A stretch of 64,000 nucleotides of DNA from Pseudomonas extremaustralis. GTDB lineage: Bacteria; Pseudomonadota; Gammaproteobacteria; Pseudomonadales; Pseudomonadaceae. Position 1 is the first letter of the stretch. The number at the start of each line of letters is the position of its first letter. Shown here one piece after another: positions 17,505-27,041 of this stretch. A program made the position numbers and the translations under genes. The stretch covers positions 4,076,001-4,140,000 of the forward strand of contig NZ_LT629689.1 of the NCBI RefSeq assembly GCF_900102035.1, written 5' to 3'. The notes beneath the pieces were generated by a model that saw nothing but the letters and a program-made list of their open reading frames with translations, made no database searches and had not been told where the DNA came from.

Positions 17505-17533
17505 TTGACGCATTCCCGTTCTACGCGAATAAT
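17505..17533 (+). promoter_or_regulatory. Promoter of tRNA-Met
   Basis: TTGACG (17505-17510) and AATAAT (17528-17533) are spaced by 17 bp and end about 11 bp before the mature tRNA. A GC-rich stretch (GCGCGCC) follows the -10, like the discriminator of stable RNA promoters. Confidence 0.75.
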
Positions 17534-17544
17534 GCGCGCCACTT

Positions 17545-17621
17545 GGCTACATAGCTCAGTTGGTTAGAGCATAGCATTCATAATGCTGGGGTCCGGGGTT
17601 CAAGTCCCTGTGTAGCCACCA
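17545..17621 (+). tRNA. tRNA-Met (CAT anticodon), elongator type
   Basis: 77 nt including encoded CCA. The acceptor stem GGCTACA pairs with TGTAGCC. The D arm is AGCTCAGTTGGTTAGAGC, the anticodon loop reads TTCATAA (anticodon CAT), and the T arm is GGGGTTCAAGTCCC. A fully paired first acceptor base pair (G-C) argues for the elongator rather than the initiator tRNA. Confidence 0.97.
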
Positions 17622-17627
17622 AGTACT

Positions 17628-17661
17628 AAAAACGGCTTACCGAAAGGTAGGCCGTTTTTTT
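17628..17661 (+). terminator. Rho-independent terminator after tRNA-Met
   Basis: AAAACGGC-TTACC, a GAAA loop, GGTA-GGCCGTTTT and a T run make a classic intrinsic terminator 7 bp after the tRNA, so the tRNA is a single-gene transcript. Confidence 0.92.
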
Positions 17662-17814
17662 ATGCCCGCAGAAAAACCCAACGCTCCCCGCCATCAGCCC
17701 CTCTAGATCAGCCTTCGGCGCGATTAAACAGGCGTTTCACATCTCAAGGTTTATGCAGCTACAGCCGATACCCTCTGACAGTCCTCGCAAAAGACCTAGT
17801 GAACTCAATACGCC

Positions 17815-19689
17815 ATGAATAAAACCCTTCGTTTCAGTCACAAAATTCTTTTGGCTGTGTCACTGATCGTGATGCTCGCCTTCACCCTGTTCACGCTCTA
17901 CAACGACTATCTACAACGCAGTGCCACGCGCACCAGCCTGGAAAACTATCTGGCTGAAATGGGCGAATCGACCTCCACCAATATCCGCAACCTGCTGGAG
18001 GGGCGGATCAATCTGGTGAGAAACCTGGCGCAGAACGTCGCCAGGGAGCCCGCCAAGGCCGAGGCGCTGATGGGTGAAAGCGTCCTGACCTCAAATTTCC
18101 TTATCGTCTACATGGGCAGGGCCGACGGCAGTTTCAGTGTGCGTCCGGACGCCAAGATGCCCGATGGCTACGACCCGCGCTCCCGCCCTTGGTACAAGGA
18201 CGCGATGAACGCCAACGGCGCAATACTGACTGAACCGTATATTGATCTGGTCACCCATAAAATGGTCATCAGCATCCTCAACAAAGTGTCCGACAGCATC
18301 GGGGTAGTTGGCGGCGACCTGGCGTTGGATGGCCTGGTGGAACTCATCAACTCGTTGAACTTTGGCGGCATGGGGTATGCCTTCCTGGTCAACGATCAAG
18401 GCAAGATCCTGGTCCATCCGAACAAAGACTTGGTCATGAAGTCGCTTTCGGATTTGTTTCCTACAAACACACCGAAACTTTCCGGCGAGCTGACCGAGGT
18501 CCAGACCAATGGGCAAGCCCGCTTGCTGACCTTCACGCCGATCAAAGGCCTGCCTTCCGCCAACTGGTACATCGGCCTCTCTATCGATAAAGACAAGGCT
18601 TACGAAACGCTGAGCAAATTCCGTTACTCGGCGGTGATTGCCACCATCGTTGCGGTGACGATCATCATCATCCTGCTGAGTCTGCTGATCCGGGTACTGC
18701 TGCAACCGCTGCACATCATGACCCGTGCCATGGAAGACATCGCCAAAGGCGAAGGCGACCTCACCAAACGCCTGGACATCCATACCCACGACGAGTTCGG
18801 CACCCTGGGCAATGCGTTCAATCGGTTCGTGGAGCGCATTCATACGTCGATCCGCGAAGTGTCCTCGGCCACCGAACAGGTCAACGAGGTCGCACTGCGG
18901 GTAGTCAGTGCGTCCAACTCGTCGATGGTCAATTCCGACGAGCAAGCCAATCGCACCAACAGTGTCGCCGCCGCTATCAACGAACTGGGAGCGGCCGCCC
19001 AGGAAATTGCCCGCAATGCGGCAGAGGCCTCGCACCAGGCCAGCGACGCGCGAAGCTTGGCCGAGCAGGGTCAGCAAGTGGTCGAGCGCAACATTGGGGC
19101 CATGAATCAGCTGTCGGAAATGCTCAGCGCATCGAGTACGAATATCGAATCGCTGAACAACAAAACCGTGAATATTGGGCAGATCCTCGAAGTGATCACC
19201 AGCATCTCCCAGCAAACCAACCTGCTGGCGCTCAACGCCGCGATCGAAGCGGCCCGCGCCGGGGAAGCCGGGCGTGGTTTTGCGGTGGTCGCCGACGAAG
19301 TGCGCAACCTGGCTCACCGCACCCAGGAGTCGGCACAACAGGTACAAAAGATGATCGATGAGCTGCAAGTCGGCGCCCGGGAGTCGGTCAGCACCATGAG
19401 CGAAAGTCAGCGCCACAGCCTCGATAGCGTGGAAATCGCCAACCTGGTCGGCGAACGCTTGAACAGCGTGACCCAGCGCATCGGCGAGATCGACGGCATG
19501 AACCAGTCGGTCGCCACCGCCACCGAGGAACAGACCTCAGTGGTGGAGGCGATCAACATGGACATCACCGAGATCAACACGCTCAATCAGGAAGGCGTGG
19601 AAAACCTGCAATCGACCCTGCGCGCCTGCGCCGACCTGGAACAGCAGGCGGCACGGCTGAAGCATCTGGTGGGTAGTTTCCGTATTTGA
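17815..19689 (+). CDS. Methyl-accepting chemotaxis protein with dCache sensor, probable amino-acid receptor
   Basis: 624 residues. One membrane helix near residues 10-28 and a second near 270-295 flank a periplasmic dCache domain. In it DPRSRPWY, a downstream EPYID and GGDLALD match the amine/amino-acid binding motif of PctA/B/C-like receptors. A HAMP domain (about 295-350) leads to the signalling domain with the hairpin tip containing [18 protein letters not shown] and [15 protein letters not shown]. There is no C-terminal CheR pentapeptide. It is a stand-alone gene. Confidence 0.93.
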   Translation: MNKTLRFSHKILLAVSLIVMLAFTLFTLYNDYLQRSATRTSLENYLAEMGESTSTNIRNLLEGRINLVRNLAQNVAREPAKAEALMGESVLTSNFLIVYMGRADGSFSVRPDAKMPDGYDPRSRPWYKDAMNANGAILTEPYIDLVTHKMVISILNKVSDSIGVVGGDLALDGLVELINSLNFGGMGYAFLVNDQGKILVHPNKDLVMKSLSDLFPTNTPKLSGELTEVQTNGQARLLTFTPIKGLPSANWYIGLSIDKDKAYETLSKFRYSAVIATIVAVTIIIILLSLLIRVLLQPLHIMTRAMEDIAKGEGDLTKRLDIHTHDEFGTLGNAFNRFVERIHTSIREVSSATEQVNEVALRVVSASNSSMVNSDEQANRTNSVAAAINELGAAAQEIARNAAEASHQASDARSLAEQGQQVVERNIGAMNQLSEMLSASSTNIESLNNKTVNIGQILEVITSISQQTNLLALNAAIEAARAGEAGRGFAVVADEVRNLAHRTQESAQQVQKMIDELQVGARESVSTMSESQRHSLDSVEIANLVGERLNSVTQRIGEIDGMNQSVATATEEQTSVVEAINMDITEINTLNQEGVENLQSTLRACADLEQQAARLKHLVGSFRI

Positions 19690-19720
19690 CCTGTCCCGCC
19701 TGCAGTCTGTAGATCACCTC

Positions 19721-19750
19721 AAGAAGCCCGCCTCGTGCGGGCTTTCTTGT
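19721..19750 (+). terminator. Terminator after the chemoreceptor gene
   Basis: GAAAGCCCGC-type hairpin: AAGAAGCCCGC, loop CTCGT, GCGGGCTTTCTT, 32 bp after the stop codon. The T run is short, but the stem is strong. Confidence 0.75.
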
Positions 19751-19828
19751 CTGTGCTGTTCCACACCTCACCGAACGCTCGAATCAAGGGCGGTGGAGAA
19801 GGACGGCTATTGGCCGGACGGTTGCGCC

Positions 19829-20086
19829 TCAGGCCTCTTTAAATCCCGGTAAACCATTGGCTGCCCGCCATGCCTTGACGATTTGAATGATGCTTTCGTT
19901 AGAGTTGTCTGCCCCTGCTTCGGGGTAATAAATCAAATCAGTACCATCAGGATGCTCGGTGATCTCGCAGAATCGGGTCAGCAAAGGATCGAGGATCTCA
20001 TCACTCGCACTCTTATTGGCGGCTCTGATTTCCTGCAAAAAACGTAGGAACTCCGCTTCGGTGTAATCAGAAAAATGGGGCTTCAT
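19829..20086 (-). CDS. Orphan nuclease-bacteriocin (colicin E/pyocin S type) immunity protein
   Basis: 85 residues from ATG 20086 (GGAAGT ribosome binding site upstream). It reads SDYTEAEFLRFLQEIRAANK at the N-terminus, then EHPDGTDLIYYPEAGADNSNESIIQIVKAWRAANGLPGFK. The HPDGTDLIYYP segment is the hallmark of Im9/pyocin S DNase immunity proteins. It binds and blocks a cognate HNH-type nuclease toxin. No intact toxin gene is next to it: the 240 bp upstream hold no readable nuclease and the porin gene follows. It may give cross-immunity to bacteriocins of other strains. Confidence 0.9.
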   Translation of the reverse strand: MKPHFSDYTEAEFLRFLQEIRAANKSASDEILDPLLTRFCEITEHPDGTDLIYYPEAGADNSNESIIQIVKAWRAANGLPGFKEA

Positions 20087-20329
20087 CGCGCTACTTCCGG
20101 TGAATATGTCCTTGTTAGGGGCCACAAAGATAACGGCGGGGCAAACGCATTCACACGATGAAGCGAATGACACGCAAGATAGAGAACGTTCAGGCGCCCC
20201 TCTGGGAATTGCCCTACAGACAGTGCTTGAACGCCCCAAGGACGAGGGGAAATTGCGGAACAATACATCACGTTCCCCCGTCCCTGGGAAAACGCCCAGC
20301 TGCCTCCATCCTGTCGATGATCAGCGCTG

Positions 20330-21682
20330 TTACAGCATGCGCAAATCCAGCGGGTACTCGACGATGACCCGCAGTTCGTCAACGTTGGACTCGTAGTTAC
20401 CGAAGTCGCCACCCACACGGTGCGTCGCTTGGAGCACGTTGAGCTTCAAGTCTTTGGCCGGGCCGCTCTGCACGATGTAGCTTGCCCAGATGTTACGTTC
20501 CCAATGCTTGCCGTCGCTGACGCTGTTGAAGGCCGTGTAGCCGCCCGTTGCCCGCGTGCCGTCGATGTTGTCGCCGCGCAGGTAACGGCCCGTGAGGCTG
20601 AGCCCCGGAAAGCCAAGGCCTGCAAAGTTGTAGGTATAGCTGGCCTGCCAGGAGCGTTCGTTGGGGTTGTTGAAGTCCGACCATTGGGAGGCGTTGTCGA
20701 GTTCCAGGTCGTAGGTGTTCCACACATAGTCGAACGGGGAGTCACCGCGCACTTGTTCGTAGGCCACCAGAAAACGGTTGAATCCGACGTTCAGCCCCAG
20801 GTGGGTACTCCAGCTGTCGTTGTCGATTTTGCCCAGCAAGGCGCTGCCGGTATCACGGGTGCGGTAGTAGTTGAGCCCCGTGTCCCAGCCGATGGTGTCG
20901 GTGAGTTTTTGCTGGAAGTCGACCCGCGCGAACGATTGGTTCCAGACGTTATCCAGGCGGCTGGTGTGCAGCTTGAAACTCCAGTTGTCGTTGAAACGGT
21001 AATCGGCGCCGATGTACTGGACATTGTCCGCCCCGCTCAAGCGGCCACCGTAGACGGTCCCCAGGTCGCCACTGTGGTTGACGCCGCTGCGATCGCTGGA
21101 CGCGGTCAGTTTACCGCCCTCGATCTTCAAACCTTCAATGGAGGTGTTATCGAAGATCAGGCCGGTCAGGGTTTGAGGCAGCAGGCGAATGTCGCCGGCA
21201 TGCACCACCGGGCTGGTCGGGGAGACGTCGCCGTATTTGACCACCGTATCGAACGCCCGCACCTTGACCGCCCCACCGGCCTTGCCCCACTGGTCCTTGG
21301 GTTCGCCGTTGTTATCGCCTTTGCGTGGAATCAACCCCGGCCCGCCGACACCGTTGCCCACCACGCCATCACCGCCGTCGAGCTTGACCCCGAACTGCCC
21401 GTAGGCATCCACGCCGAACCCGACGGTGCCCTGGGTAAAGCCGGATTCAAACCGACCGATGACCGCATGGGCCCACTCCGCCCGACGGCTCTGGCGCGCG
21501 CCGGTATGCGGATTGACCGCACTGCTGCCATTGCGGAAGTCCTGACTGAAGTAGAAGTCGCGGTTGAGAATGTTCAGATGACTGTCTTCAATAAATCCAT
21601 TTTCATGTTTTTCATCGGCAGCCCAGGAGTAACCGGGGGTGATAACGGCACACAAGGCAGATAACGCAGCCACTTTACGCAT
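20330..21682 (-). CDS. OprD-family outer-membrane porin
   Basis: 450 residues with a signal peptide ending SWAADE near residue 22, followed by the OprD-family start (GFIEDSHLNILNRDFYFSQDFRNG). Alternating beta-strand segments follow, including RFESGFTQGTVGFGVDAYGQFGVKLDGG, and the C-terminus (VDELRVIVEYPLDLRML) is typical of the family, although the last residues after the usual ending are slightly extended. It is an 18-strand substrate-specific channel for small carboxylates or basic amino acids; the substrate cannot be read. It diverges from the ssuD cluster. Confidence 0.94.
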   Translation of the reverse strand: MRKVAALSALCAVITPGYSWAADEKHENGFIEDSHLNILNRDFYFSQDFRNGSSAVNPHTGARQSRRAEWAHAVIGRFESGFTQGTVGFGVDAYGQFGVKLDGGDGVVGNGVGGPGLIPRKGDNNGEPKDQWGKAGGAVKVRAFDTVVKYGDVSPTSPVVHAGDIRLLPQTLTGLIFDNTSIEGLKIEGGKLTASSDRSGVNHSGDLGTVYGGRLSGADNVQYIGADYRFNDNWSFKLHTSRLDNVWNQSFARVDFQQKLTDTIGWDTGLNYYRTRDTGSALLGKIDNDSWSTHLGLNVGFNRFLVAYEQVRGDSPFDYVWNTYDLELDNASQWSDFNNPNERSWQASYTYNFAGLGFPGLSLTGRYLRGDNIDGTRATGGYTAFNSVSDGKHWERNIWASYIVQSGPAKDLKLNVLQATHRVGGDFGNYESNVDELRVIVEYPLDLRML

Positions 21683-21981
21683 GTTGTTCTCTTCAAGTTA
21701 TTAAGGAAGGTGGGATGCAAAAAACGCGAATCCACCCTCCATAATCCGAAAACCATGCCAACTAAATAATTCCATATATATCAATAAGTTATGCGAAATT
21801 TACCCCGCGTTATCCTTCGCACTAATCAGCACTTTGCAGACTCCGTGTTGCCCTGCGAACACTTCTGCCTTTGTCCACAACTGTTCGCCCAGCAACAGCG
21901 TTTCAACACTTACCCCCTTCCAGCGACAGTCAGCGTCGTTCAAAAACAGGCAATTTCCTTATAAATCAATAGGTTGATGGA

Positions 21982-21998
21982 TTGGTACGATGCTTGCT
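21982..21998 (+). promoter_or_regulatory. Sigma-54 promoter of the ssuD organosulfur operon
   Basis: TTGGTACG followed by CTTGCT, with GG at 21984-21985 and GC at 21996-21997 exactly 10 bp apart, matches the -24/-12 consensus well. It lies about 150 bp before ssuD in a 462 bp intergenic region that otherwise holds the AT-rich porin control region and no gene. Sulfone and sulfonate genes of P. putida are driven by the sigma-54 activator SfnR, so a similar activator is likely. Confidence 0.8.
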
Positions 21999-22144
21999 CC
22001 TCTAGAGCCATCGGCCCCAGCCACAGACTTGTTTAAACAAGCATCTCCATAAAGAGCCGTGCCGGCCCTGCGTTGCGCTACCTGTCGCCTTCTTTCCTGC
22101 CCACGGAAGCGGGCTTCTTATTTTTTGCAGCGAGGAGCGTGTTG

Positions 22145-23290
22145 ATGAGTCTTGATATCTTTTGGTTTCTGCCCACGTCCGGCGACACCCGTTACCTGGG
22201 CCGATCCGACAGCGGCCGCCCGGCCACCAACAAGTACATGCAGCAGATCGCGATAGCCGCCGAGAGCCTGGGCTATGACGGGGTGTTGATTCCCACCGGC
22301 AGCAGTTGCCTGGACCCGTGGATCACCGCCGCCAGCCTGGTGCCGGTGACCCACCGCCTGAAGTTGCTGGTGGCGCTGCGCACCTCCCTGGGCAACCCCA
22401 CCGCGTCGGCCCGTCAGGCGGCGACGCTGGATCAGGCCAGCAACGGGCGCCTGCTGCTCAATGTGGTGCCCGGCGGCGATGCCACCGAGTTGGCTGCCGA
22501 CGGTATTTTCCTCGACCACGACCAACGCTACGAAGCCGCCGGCGAGTTCCTCACCGTGTGGCGTCGGCTGCTCAGTGGCGAGGTGGTGAATTTCACCGGC
22601 AAGCATGTGCACGTGGAAGGCGCGCAGAACTTCTTCCAGCCCGTGCAGCAACCGCACCCGCCCCTGTATTTTGGCGGCTCGTCCCCGGCGGCCCATGAAC
22701 TGGCGGCCCAACAGGTCGACGCCTACCTGACCTGGGGCGAACCGCCGGCGGACGTGGCCGCGAAGATCGCCGACGTGCGCGAGCGCGCGAAGAAACACGG
22801 CCGCACGGTGCATTTCGGCGTGCGCCTGCATGTGATCGTGCGTGAAACCAACGAGCAGGCCTGGGCCGCCGCCGAAGAACTGATCAGCCACCTCGACGAC
22901 GATGTCATCGCCGACGCCCAGAAGAACTACGCCAAGATGGACTCCGAAGGCCAGCGCCGCATGGCCGCCCTGCATGGCGGGCAGCGCGACAAGCTCGAAG
23001 TCTCGCCCAACCTGTGGGCCGGTGTCGGCCTGGTGCGCGGCGGTGCCGGCACGGCGCTGGTGGGCGACCCGGAGACCGTGGCCAAGCGCCTGCAGGAATA
23101 TGCCGACCTCGGCGTAGATCGCTTCGTACTGTCCGGCTACCCACACCTGGAAGAAGCGTTCCGCTTTGCCGAACTGGTGTTCCCGCTGCTGGGCAAACAG
23201 CCTGTCACGGTCCGCGACCAGGTCCTCACCGGCGGCGCGTTCGACGTGCGGGCCGGCAAGGCACCGATCAAGGACGAGGCCACGGCATGA
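22145..23290 (+). CDS. ssuD: FMNH2-dependent alkanesulfonate monooxygenase SsuD
   Basis: 381 residues, the same length as E. coli SsuD. The start is ATG 22145 after GAGGAGCG; the frame is open upstream but the family begins [19 protein letters not shown]. It is a bacterial-luciferase-type TIM barrel. The conserved cysteine near residue 55 (SSCLDPW), [19 protein letters not shown] flavin region and mobile loop are present. It cleaves alkanesulfonates to aldehyde and sulfite using reduced FMN. The transporter (ssuABC) and reductase (ssuE) genes are not in the window. Confidence 0.93.
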   Translation: MSLDIFWFLPTSGDTRYLGRSDSGRPATNKYMQQIAIAAESLGYDGVLIPTGSSCLDPWITAASLVPVTHRLKLLVALRTSLGNPTASARQAATLDQASNGRLLLNVVPGGDATELAADGIFLDHDQRYEAAGEFLTVWRRLLSGEVVNFTGKHVHVEGAQNFFQPVQQPHPPLYFGGSSPAAHELAAQQVDAYLTWGEPPADVAAKIADVRERAKKHGRTVHFGVRLHVIVRETNEQAWAAAEELISHLDDDVIADAQKNYAKMDSEGQRRMAALHGGQRDKLEVSPNLWAGVGLVRGGAGTALVGDPETVAKRLQEYADLGVDRFVLSGYPHLEEAFRFAELVFPLLGKQPVTVRDQVLTGGAFDVRAGKAPIKDEATA

Positions 23291-24132
23291 ACGTGATTGA
23301 TATGCGCTGCCGCCCGGCGTACCTGCACGATTTTTTCGGCGCCACCCCAGGCAGCGCCGAGACTGCTACCGCTCGCTGGCTGAACCGCCGGGTCGGCACG
23401 CGTGGCGACGACGAGCACTTCGCCCGCTCGCGCACCGCCCAGGGGTTTCTCGATGAGGTCCGCGACGCCGGGTTGAGCCGGGCGGTGGTGGTCGGGCGTC
23501 ACACCCCCAGCCAGCATCTGCCCAACGACCTGATTCACAGCATCGTGCGTGACCACCAAGAGTTGCTCGGCATCGCCAGTATCGACCCGGCACTGCAAGG
23601 CATCGACGGCGCGCTGGACGAGATCGAGCGCGCCATCTCAACGCTGGGCCTGGCCGGGATCGACCTGGAGCCAGGGTTCGGCGAACCGGCCAGACACGCG
23701 GATGACCCGTTGTACTGGCCGATCTACGCGCATTTGCAGGCACGCGGCATTCCGTTGTTTCTGATGAGCGGGCCGACTACCCCGGACCCCGCCTTTAACA
23801 ACCCCGAACGCCTGGCCAGCGTCGCCCGCGCGTTCCCGCAGTTGTCGATCGTCTGCTACCACGGCTACTGGCCCAACGTGCAGCAAGCGCTGGGCGTGGC
23901 GTTTCGCTACCCGAATATCTACCTGGTGCCGGACATGTACCTGTTCCAGCCCGGCAGCGAGGCCTATGTGCAAGCGGCCAACGGCTTTCTGGCCGAGCAG
24001 TTGCTGTTCGGCTCGTCCTATCCGTTCCGCCCGATCGGTCAATCCATCGAGGATCTCCAGCGCCTGGGGTTCAAACCCGCGGTGCTCGACAACGTTCTCT
24101 ATGGCAACGCCGCCCGCCTGTTCGGGCTGTAG
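23287..24132 (+). CDS. Amidohydrolase-family TIM-barrel protein in the sulfur operon
   Basis: 281 residues, overlapping ssuD by 4 bp (ATGA). The amidohydrolase_2 pattern is visible: [77 protein letters not shown], and a C-terminal [19 protein letters not shown]. The usual N-terminal HxH metal motif is not evident (DMRCRP instead) and a His occurs in SIVCYHGYW. Thus it may hydrolyse or decarboxylate a ring or amide in a sulfur compound, but the metal site may be altered. Function is unknown. Confidence 0.8.
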   Translation: MNVIDMRCRPAYLHDFFGATPGSAETATARWLNRRVGTRGDDEHFARSRTAQGFLDEVRDAGLSRAVVVGRHTPSQHLPNDLIHSIVRDHQELLGIASIDPALQGIDGALDEIERAISTLGLAGIDLEPGFGEPARHADDPLYWPIYAHLQARGIPLFLMSGPTTPDPAFNNPERLASVARAFPQLSIVCYHGYWPNVQQALGVAFRYPNIYLVPDMYLFQPGSEAYVQAANGFLAEQLLFGSSYPFRPIGQSIEDLQRLGFKPAVLDNVLYGNAARLFGL

Positions 24133-24211
24133 AACACCTCGCGCCACACGCCGGGACCGACCGCTAGCAAGGGGCGGCCCGGCGCTGTTTTCCCTTTCAA
24201 GGAGTTCCCCT

Positions 24212-25384
24212 GTGACCACCCCCAACGATCCTGTGCAGACCGCCCGCCGCCTGGCGGCCGACTGGGCCACGACCGCTGTCGAGCGCGACGTACGTGGCGG
24301 CACGCCCAAACGCGAGCGTGACGCCCTGCGCGACAGCGGCCTGCTGACCCTGAGCATTCCCCGTGAATTCGGCGGCCTCGGCGCCAGCTGGAGCGACACC
24401 CTGAACATCGTGCGTGAGTTCGCCAAGGTCGACAGTTCAATGGCCCATGTGTTTGGTTTCCAACACTTGATGCTGGCCACCGTACGCCTATTCTCGCGGC
24501 CCGATCAGTGGCAGCCGTGGCTGGAACAGACCGTCCGCCAGCGTTGGTTCTGGGGCAACGCGCTCAACCCGCTGGACACCCGCACCGTGGCCACACGTGT
24601 GGACGGCGGGCGCGAGTTTACCGGGATGAAAAGCTTTTGCTCCGGGGCCAGCGACTCCGACCGCCTGATCGCCTCGGCGCTGGACGACAGTGGCGCCGGC
24701 AAACTGCTGATCGCCGCAATCCCCACCGACCGCGCCGGCATCACCCTGCTCAACGACTGGGACAATATGGGCCAACGCCAGACCGACAGCGGCAGCGCCC
24801 GTTTCGAGCGCGTGCAGGTGGCCGACGATGAACTGCTGCTGGACCCTGGCCCGCTGAGCACGGTGTTTTCCGGGCTGCGACCGCTGCTGGCGCAACTGAC
24901 GTTCGTCAACCTGTTCCTCGGCATTGCCGAAGGCGCCTTCGAGCAGGCCCAGCACTACACCACCCACGAAGCACGTCCCTGGTTCAAGTCCGAGGTCGAC
25001 CAGGCCGTCGACGACCCGTATGTGCTGGCCCACTACGGCGAGTTCTGGGCCGGCCTGGAGGCGGTGCGCGCCCTCGCCGAACGGGCCAATGCGTTGTTCG
25101 ACAAGGCCTGGAACCGCGGCGAACAACTGCGCGCAGAGGAGCGCGCGACCCTGGCCCTGGCCATCGGCAGCGCCAAGGTGCACGCCACGCGGGTGGGCCT
25201 GGACCTGAGTTCAAGGCTGTTTGAAGTGACAGGCGCCCGCGCCACCCAAGCCTCGCGGCGCTTCGACCGCTACTGGCGCAACCTGCGCACCCAGACCCTG
25301 CACGACCCGGTGGACTACCGCATCCGCGAACTTGGCGAGTGGGCCCTGAAGCAGAAACCGCCGACGCCAAGCTTCTATTCCTGA
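24212..25384 (+). CDS. Acyl-CoA dehydrogenase-fold flavoprotein of the SfnB/DszC type
   Basis: 390 residues from GTG 24212, 8 nt after AAGGAG. Features include LLTLSIPREFGGLGASWSDTLNIVREFAKVDSSMAHVFGFQ near the start and a C-terminal helical domain with RYWRNLRTQTLHDPVDYRIRELGEWAL. The catalytic Glu of true acyl-CoA dehydrogenases is not evident, while the RxxRxxTLHDP end fits reduced-flavin monooxygenases such as DszC and SfnB. It probably oxidises a sulfur compound with FMNH2. It lies in the ssuD operon. Confidence 0.85.
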   Translation: MTTPNDPVQTARRLAADWATTAVERDVRGGTPKRERDALRDSGLLTLSIPREFGGLGASWSDTLNIVREFAKVDSSMAHVFGFQHLMLATVRLFSRPDQWQPWLEQTVRQRWFWGNALNPLDTRTVATRVDGGREFTGMKSFCSGASDSDRLIASALDDSGAGKLLIAAIPTDRAGITLLNDWDNMGQRQTDSGSARFERVQVADDELLLDPGPLSTVFSGLRPLLAQLTFVNLFLGIAEGAFEQAQHYTTHEARPWFKSEVDQAVDDPYVLAHYGEFWAGLEAVRALAERANALFDKAWNRGEQLRAEERATLALAIGSAKVHATRVGLDLSSRLFEVTGARATQASRRFDRYWRNLRTQTLHDPVDYRIRELGEWALKQKPPTPSFYS

Positions 25385-25495
25385 CACCCGTGACGGGTGT
25401 TCGCCACCGTTCACCGGAACAACAAAGTGTTGCTCCAGCAATAGGCAAGCGCCCCGAGAACAGACAAAAACCCATGGATTACAGGCCGTTAGCGC

Positions 25496-25512
25496 TCGGC
25501 ATGAACTATGCA
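25496..25512 (+). promoter_or_regulatory. Possible second sigma-54 promoter in the sulfur cluster
   Basis: CTCGGCAT then TATGCA, with GG (25498-25499) and GC (25510-25511) exactly 10 bp apart, 72 bp before the next gene. It is weaker than the ssuD promoter (CGGCAT and ATGC in place of TGGCAC and TTGC). The 198 bp gap to the preceding gene supports a separate start of transcription. Confidence 0.45.
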
Positions 25513-25582
25513 ATTACCCCCAAAACCAGCATCGAACCGCCCTGCGTGCCCCATGAACCAAGACAACTGGAGTTAATCGACT

Positions 25583-27010
25583 ATGGCTTCTCGCATTATT
25601 CTCAATGCGTTCGAAATGACCTGCGTGAGCCATCAGGCCGCAGGCACTTGGCGTCATCCGGACAGCCAGGCATGGAAATACAAAGACCTCGACTACTGGA
25701 TCGACCTGGCCAAACTGCTTGAACGCGGCTATTTCGATTCAGTCTTTATCGCCGACGTGGTGGGCGTCTATGACATCTATCGCGGCTCGGTGGAAACCTC
25801 CTTGCTCGACGCCGATCAGGTGCCGGTCAACGATCCGTTCTTTCAAGTGCCAGCCATGGCCGCCGTGACCAAGCACCTGGGCTTTGGCGTGACCTCGGCG
25901 CTGACCTACGAACAGCCTTACGCCCTGGCGCGAAAATTCTCGACCCTCGACCACCTGACCAAAGGTCGCGTGGCCTGGAACGTGGTGACCTCGTACCTCA
26001 ACAGCGCGGCGGTCAACCTGGGCCTCAAGCAACAGATCTCCCACGATGAACGCTATGACATCGCCGATGAGTTCCTGGACGTAACCTACAAACTGTGGGA
26101 AGGCTCCTGGGATGAAGACGCGGTACTGCGCGACCGTGAACGCGGAATTTTCACCGACCCGAGTAAAGTCCATCCGATCGGACACAAGGGCAAATACTAC
26201 GATGTACCGGGCATTCATCTGTCCGAGCCATCGCCACAGCGCACCCCGGTAATTTTCCAGGCCGGCGCCTCCAGCCGTGGCCGCGCCTTTGCCGCCAAGC
26301 ACGCCGAAGGGGTGTTCATCAGCCCGGCCACCGCCGAGCAGGCGCGCGAGGTCTCCGATGACATCCGCAACCGCGCCGTGGCCGCCGGCCGCAGCCGCGA
26401 TTCAGTCAAGGTGTTCACGCTGTTGACGGTGATCACCGGTGAAAGCGATGAAGCCGCACAAGCCAAATACCGCGACTACCTGAGCTATGCCAACGGTGAA
26501 GGCATGTTGTCGTTCTACGGCGGCTGGACCGGCATCGACTTTTCCGAATACGACCCGGACCAACCCCTGGAAGCGATCGACAACGACAGCATCCGCTCGG
26601 TGCTGGAGCTGCTCGCCACCGCCGACCCCGACCGCAAGTGGACGCCGCGCGACATCATCAAGCACCGCAGCATCGGCGGTTTGGGCCCGGTGTTGGTGGG
26701 CGGCCCGAAAACCGTGGCGGACGAGATGGAGCGCTGGGTGGACGTCGGCGGTATCGACGGCTTCAACCTGGCCTATGCCATCACCCCAGGCACGTTCGAA
26801 GACCTGGTCGAATTCATCGTGCCGGAGCTGCAACGCCGGGGCCGGGTGCGCACCGCCTATGAAGGCGACACCCTGCGCGAGAACCTCCTCGACGGCACGT
26901 CGTCCTACGCCGCCGACGACCATCCGGCGGCGCGTTATCGCGGTGCGTTCAAAACCGGGGCCAACGCCACCGACCACACCAAACCGTCCAAATTTTCTGA
27001 CCTGACTTGA
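25583..27010 (+). CDS. FMNH2-dependent monooxygenase of the NtaA/SnaA/DszA family
   Basis: 475 residues. It starts MASRIILNAFEMTCVSHQAAGTW, and has GYFDSVFIADVVGVYDIYRGS, FGVTSALTYEQPYALARKFSTLDHLTKGRVAWNVVTSY and GHKGKYYDVPGIHLSEPSPQRTPVIFQAGASSRG, all hallmarks of NtaA/DszA luciferase-like enzymes. These use reduced flavin to open sulfones or oxidise complex substrates. It forms a pair with the DszC-like gene 31 bp downstream, the same enzyme pairing as in sulfone/thiophene desulfurisation. The substrate is unknown. Confidence 0.9.
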   Translation: MASRIILNAFEMTCVSHQAAGTWRHPDSQAWKYKDLDYWIDLAKLLERGYFDSVFIADVVGVYDIYRGSVETSLLDADQVPVNDPFFQVPAMAAVTKHLGFGVTSALTYEQPYALARKFSTLDHLTKGRVAWNVVTSYLNSAAVNLGLKQQISHDERYDIADEFLDVTYKLWEGSWDEDAVLRDRERGIFTDPSKVHPIGHKGKYYDVPGIHLSEPSPQRTPVIFQAGASSRGRAFAAKHAEGVFISPATAEQAREVSDDIRNRAVAAGRSRDSVKVFTLLTVITGESDEAAQAKYRDYLSYANGEGMLSFYGGWTGIDFSEYDPDQPLEAIDNDSIRSVLELLATADPDRKWTPRDIIKHRSIGGLGPVLVGGPKTVADEMERWVDVGGIDGFNLAYAITPGTFEDLVEFIVPELQRRGRVRTAYEGDTLRENLLDGTSSYAADDHPAARYRGAFKTGANATDHTKPSKFSDLT

Positions 27011-27041
27011 CGCTTATTCGCGCTGAAGAGGAAGCCCTTCC

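Noticed and set aside
17545..17621. tRNA-Met as an attachment site of an integrated element
   Set aside because: No integrase gene and no direct repeat of the tRNA 3' end is visible on either side within the window.
20087..20329. Remnant of a colicin-type nuclease upstream of the immunity gene
   Set aside because: A stretch reading VAPNKDIFTG just before the immunity start faintly recalls the end of HNH nucleases, but no HNH core or longer match could be read in any frame.
22104..22132. Terminator-like GAAG/CTTC hairpin with a T run before ssuD
   Set aside because: The stem has only four pairs and lies directly before the ribosome binding site of ssuD, so it is unlikely to stop transcription.
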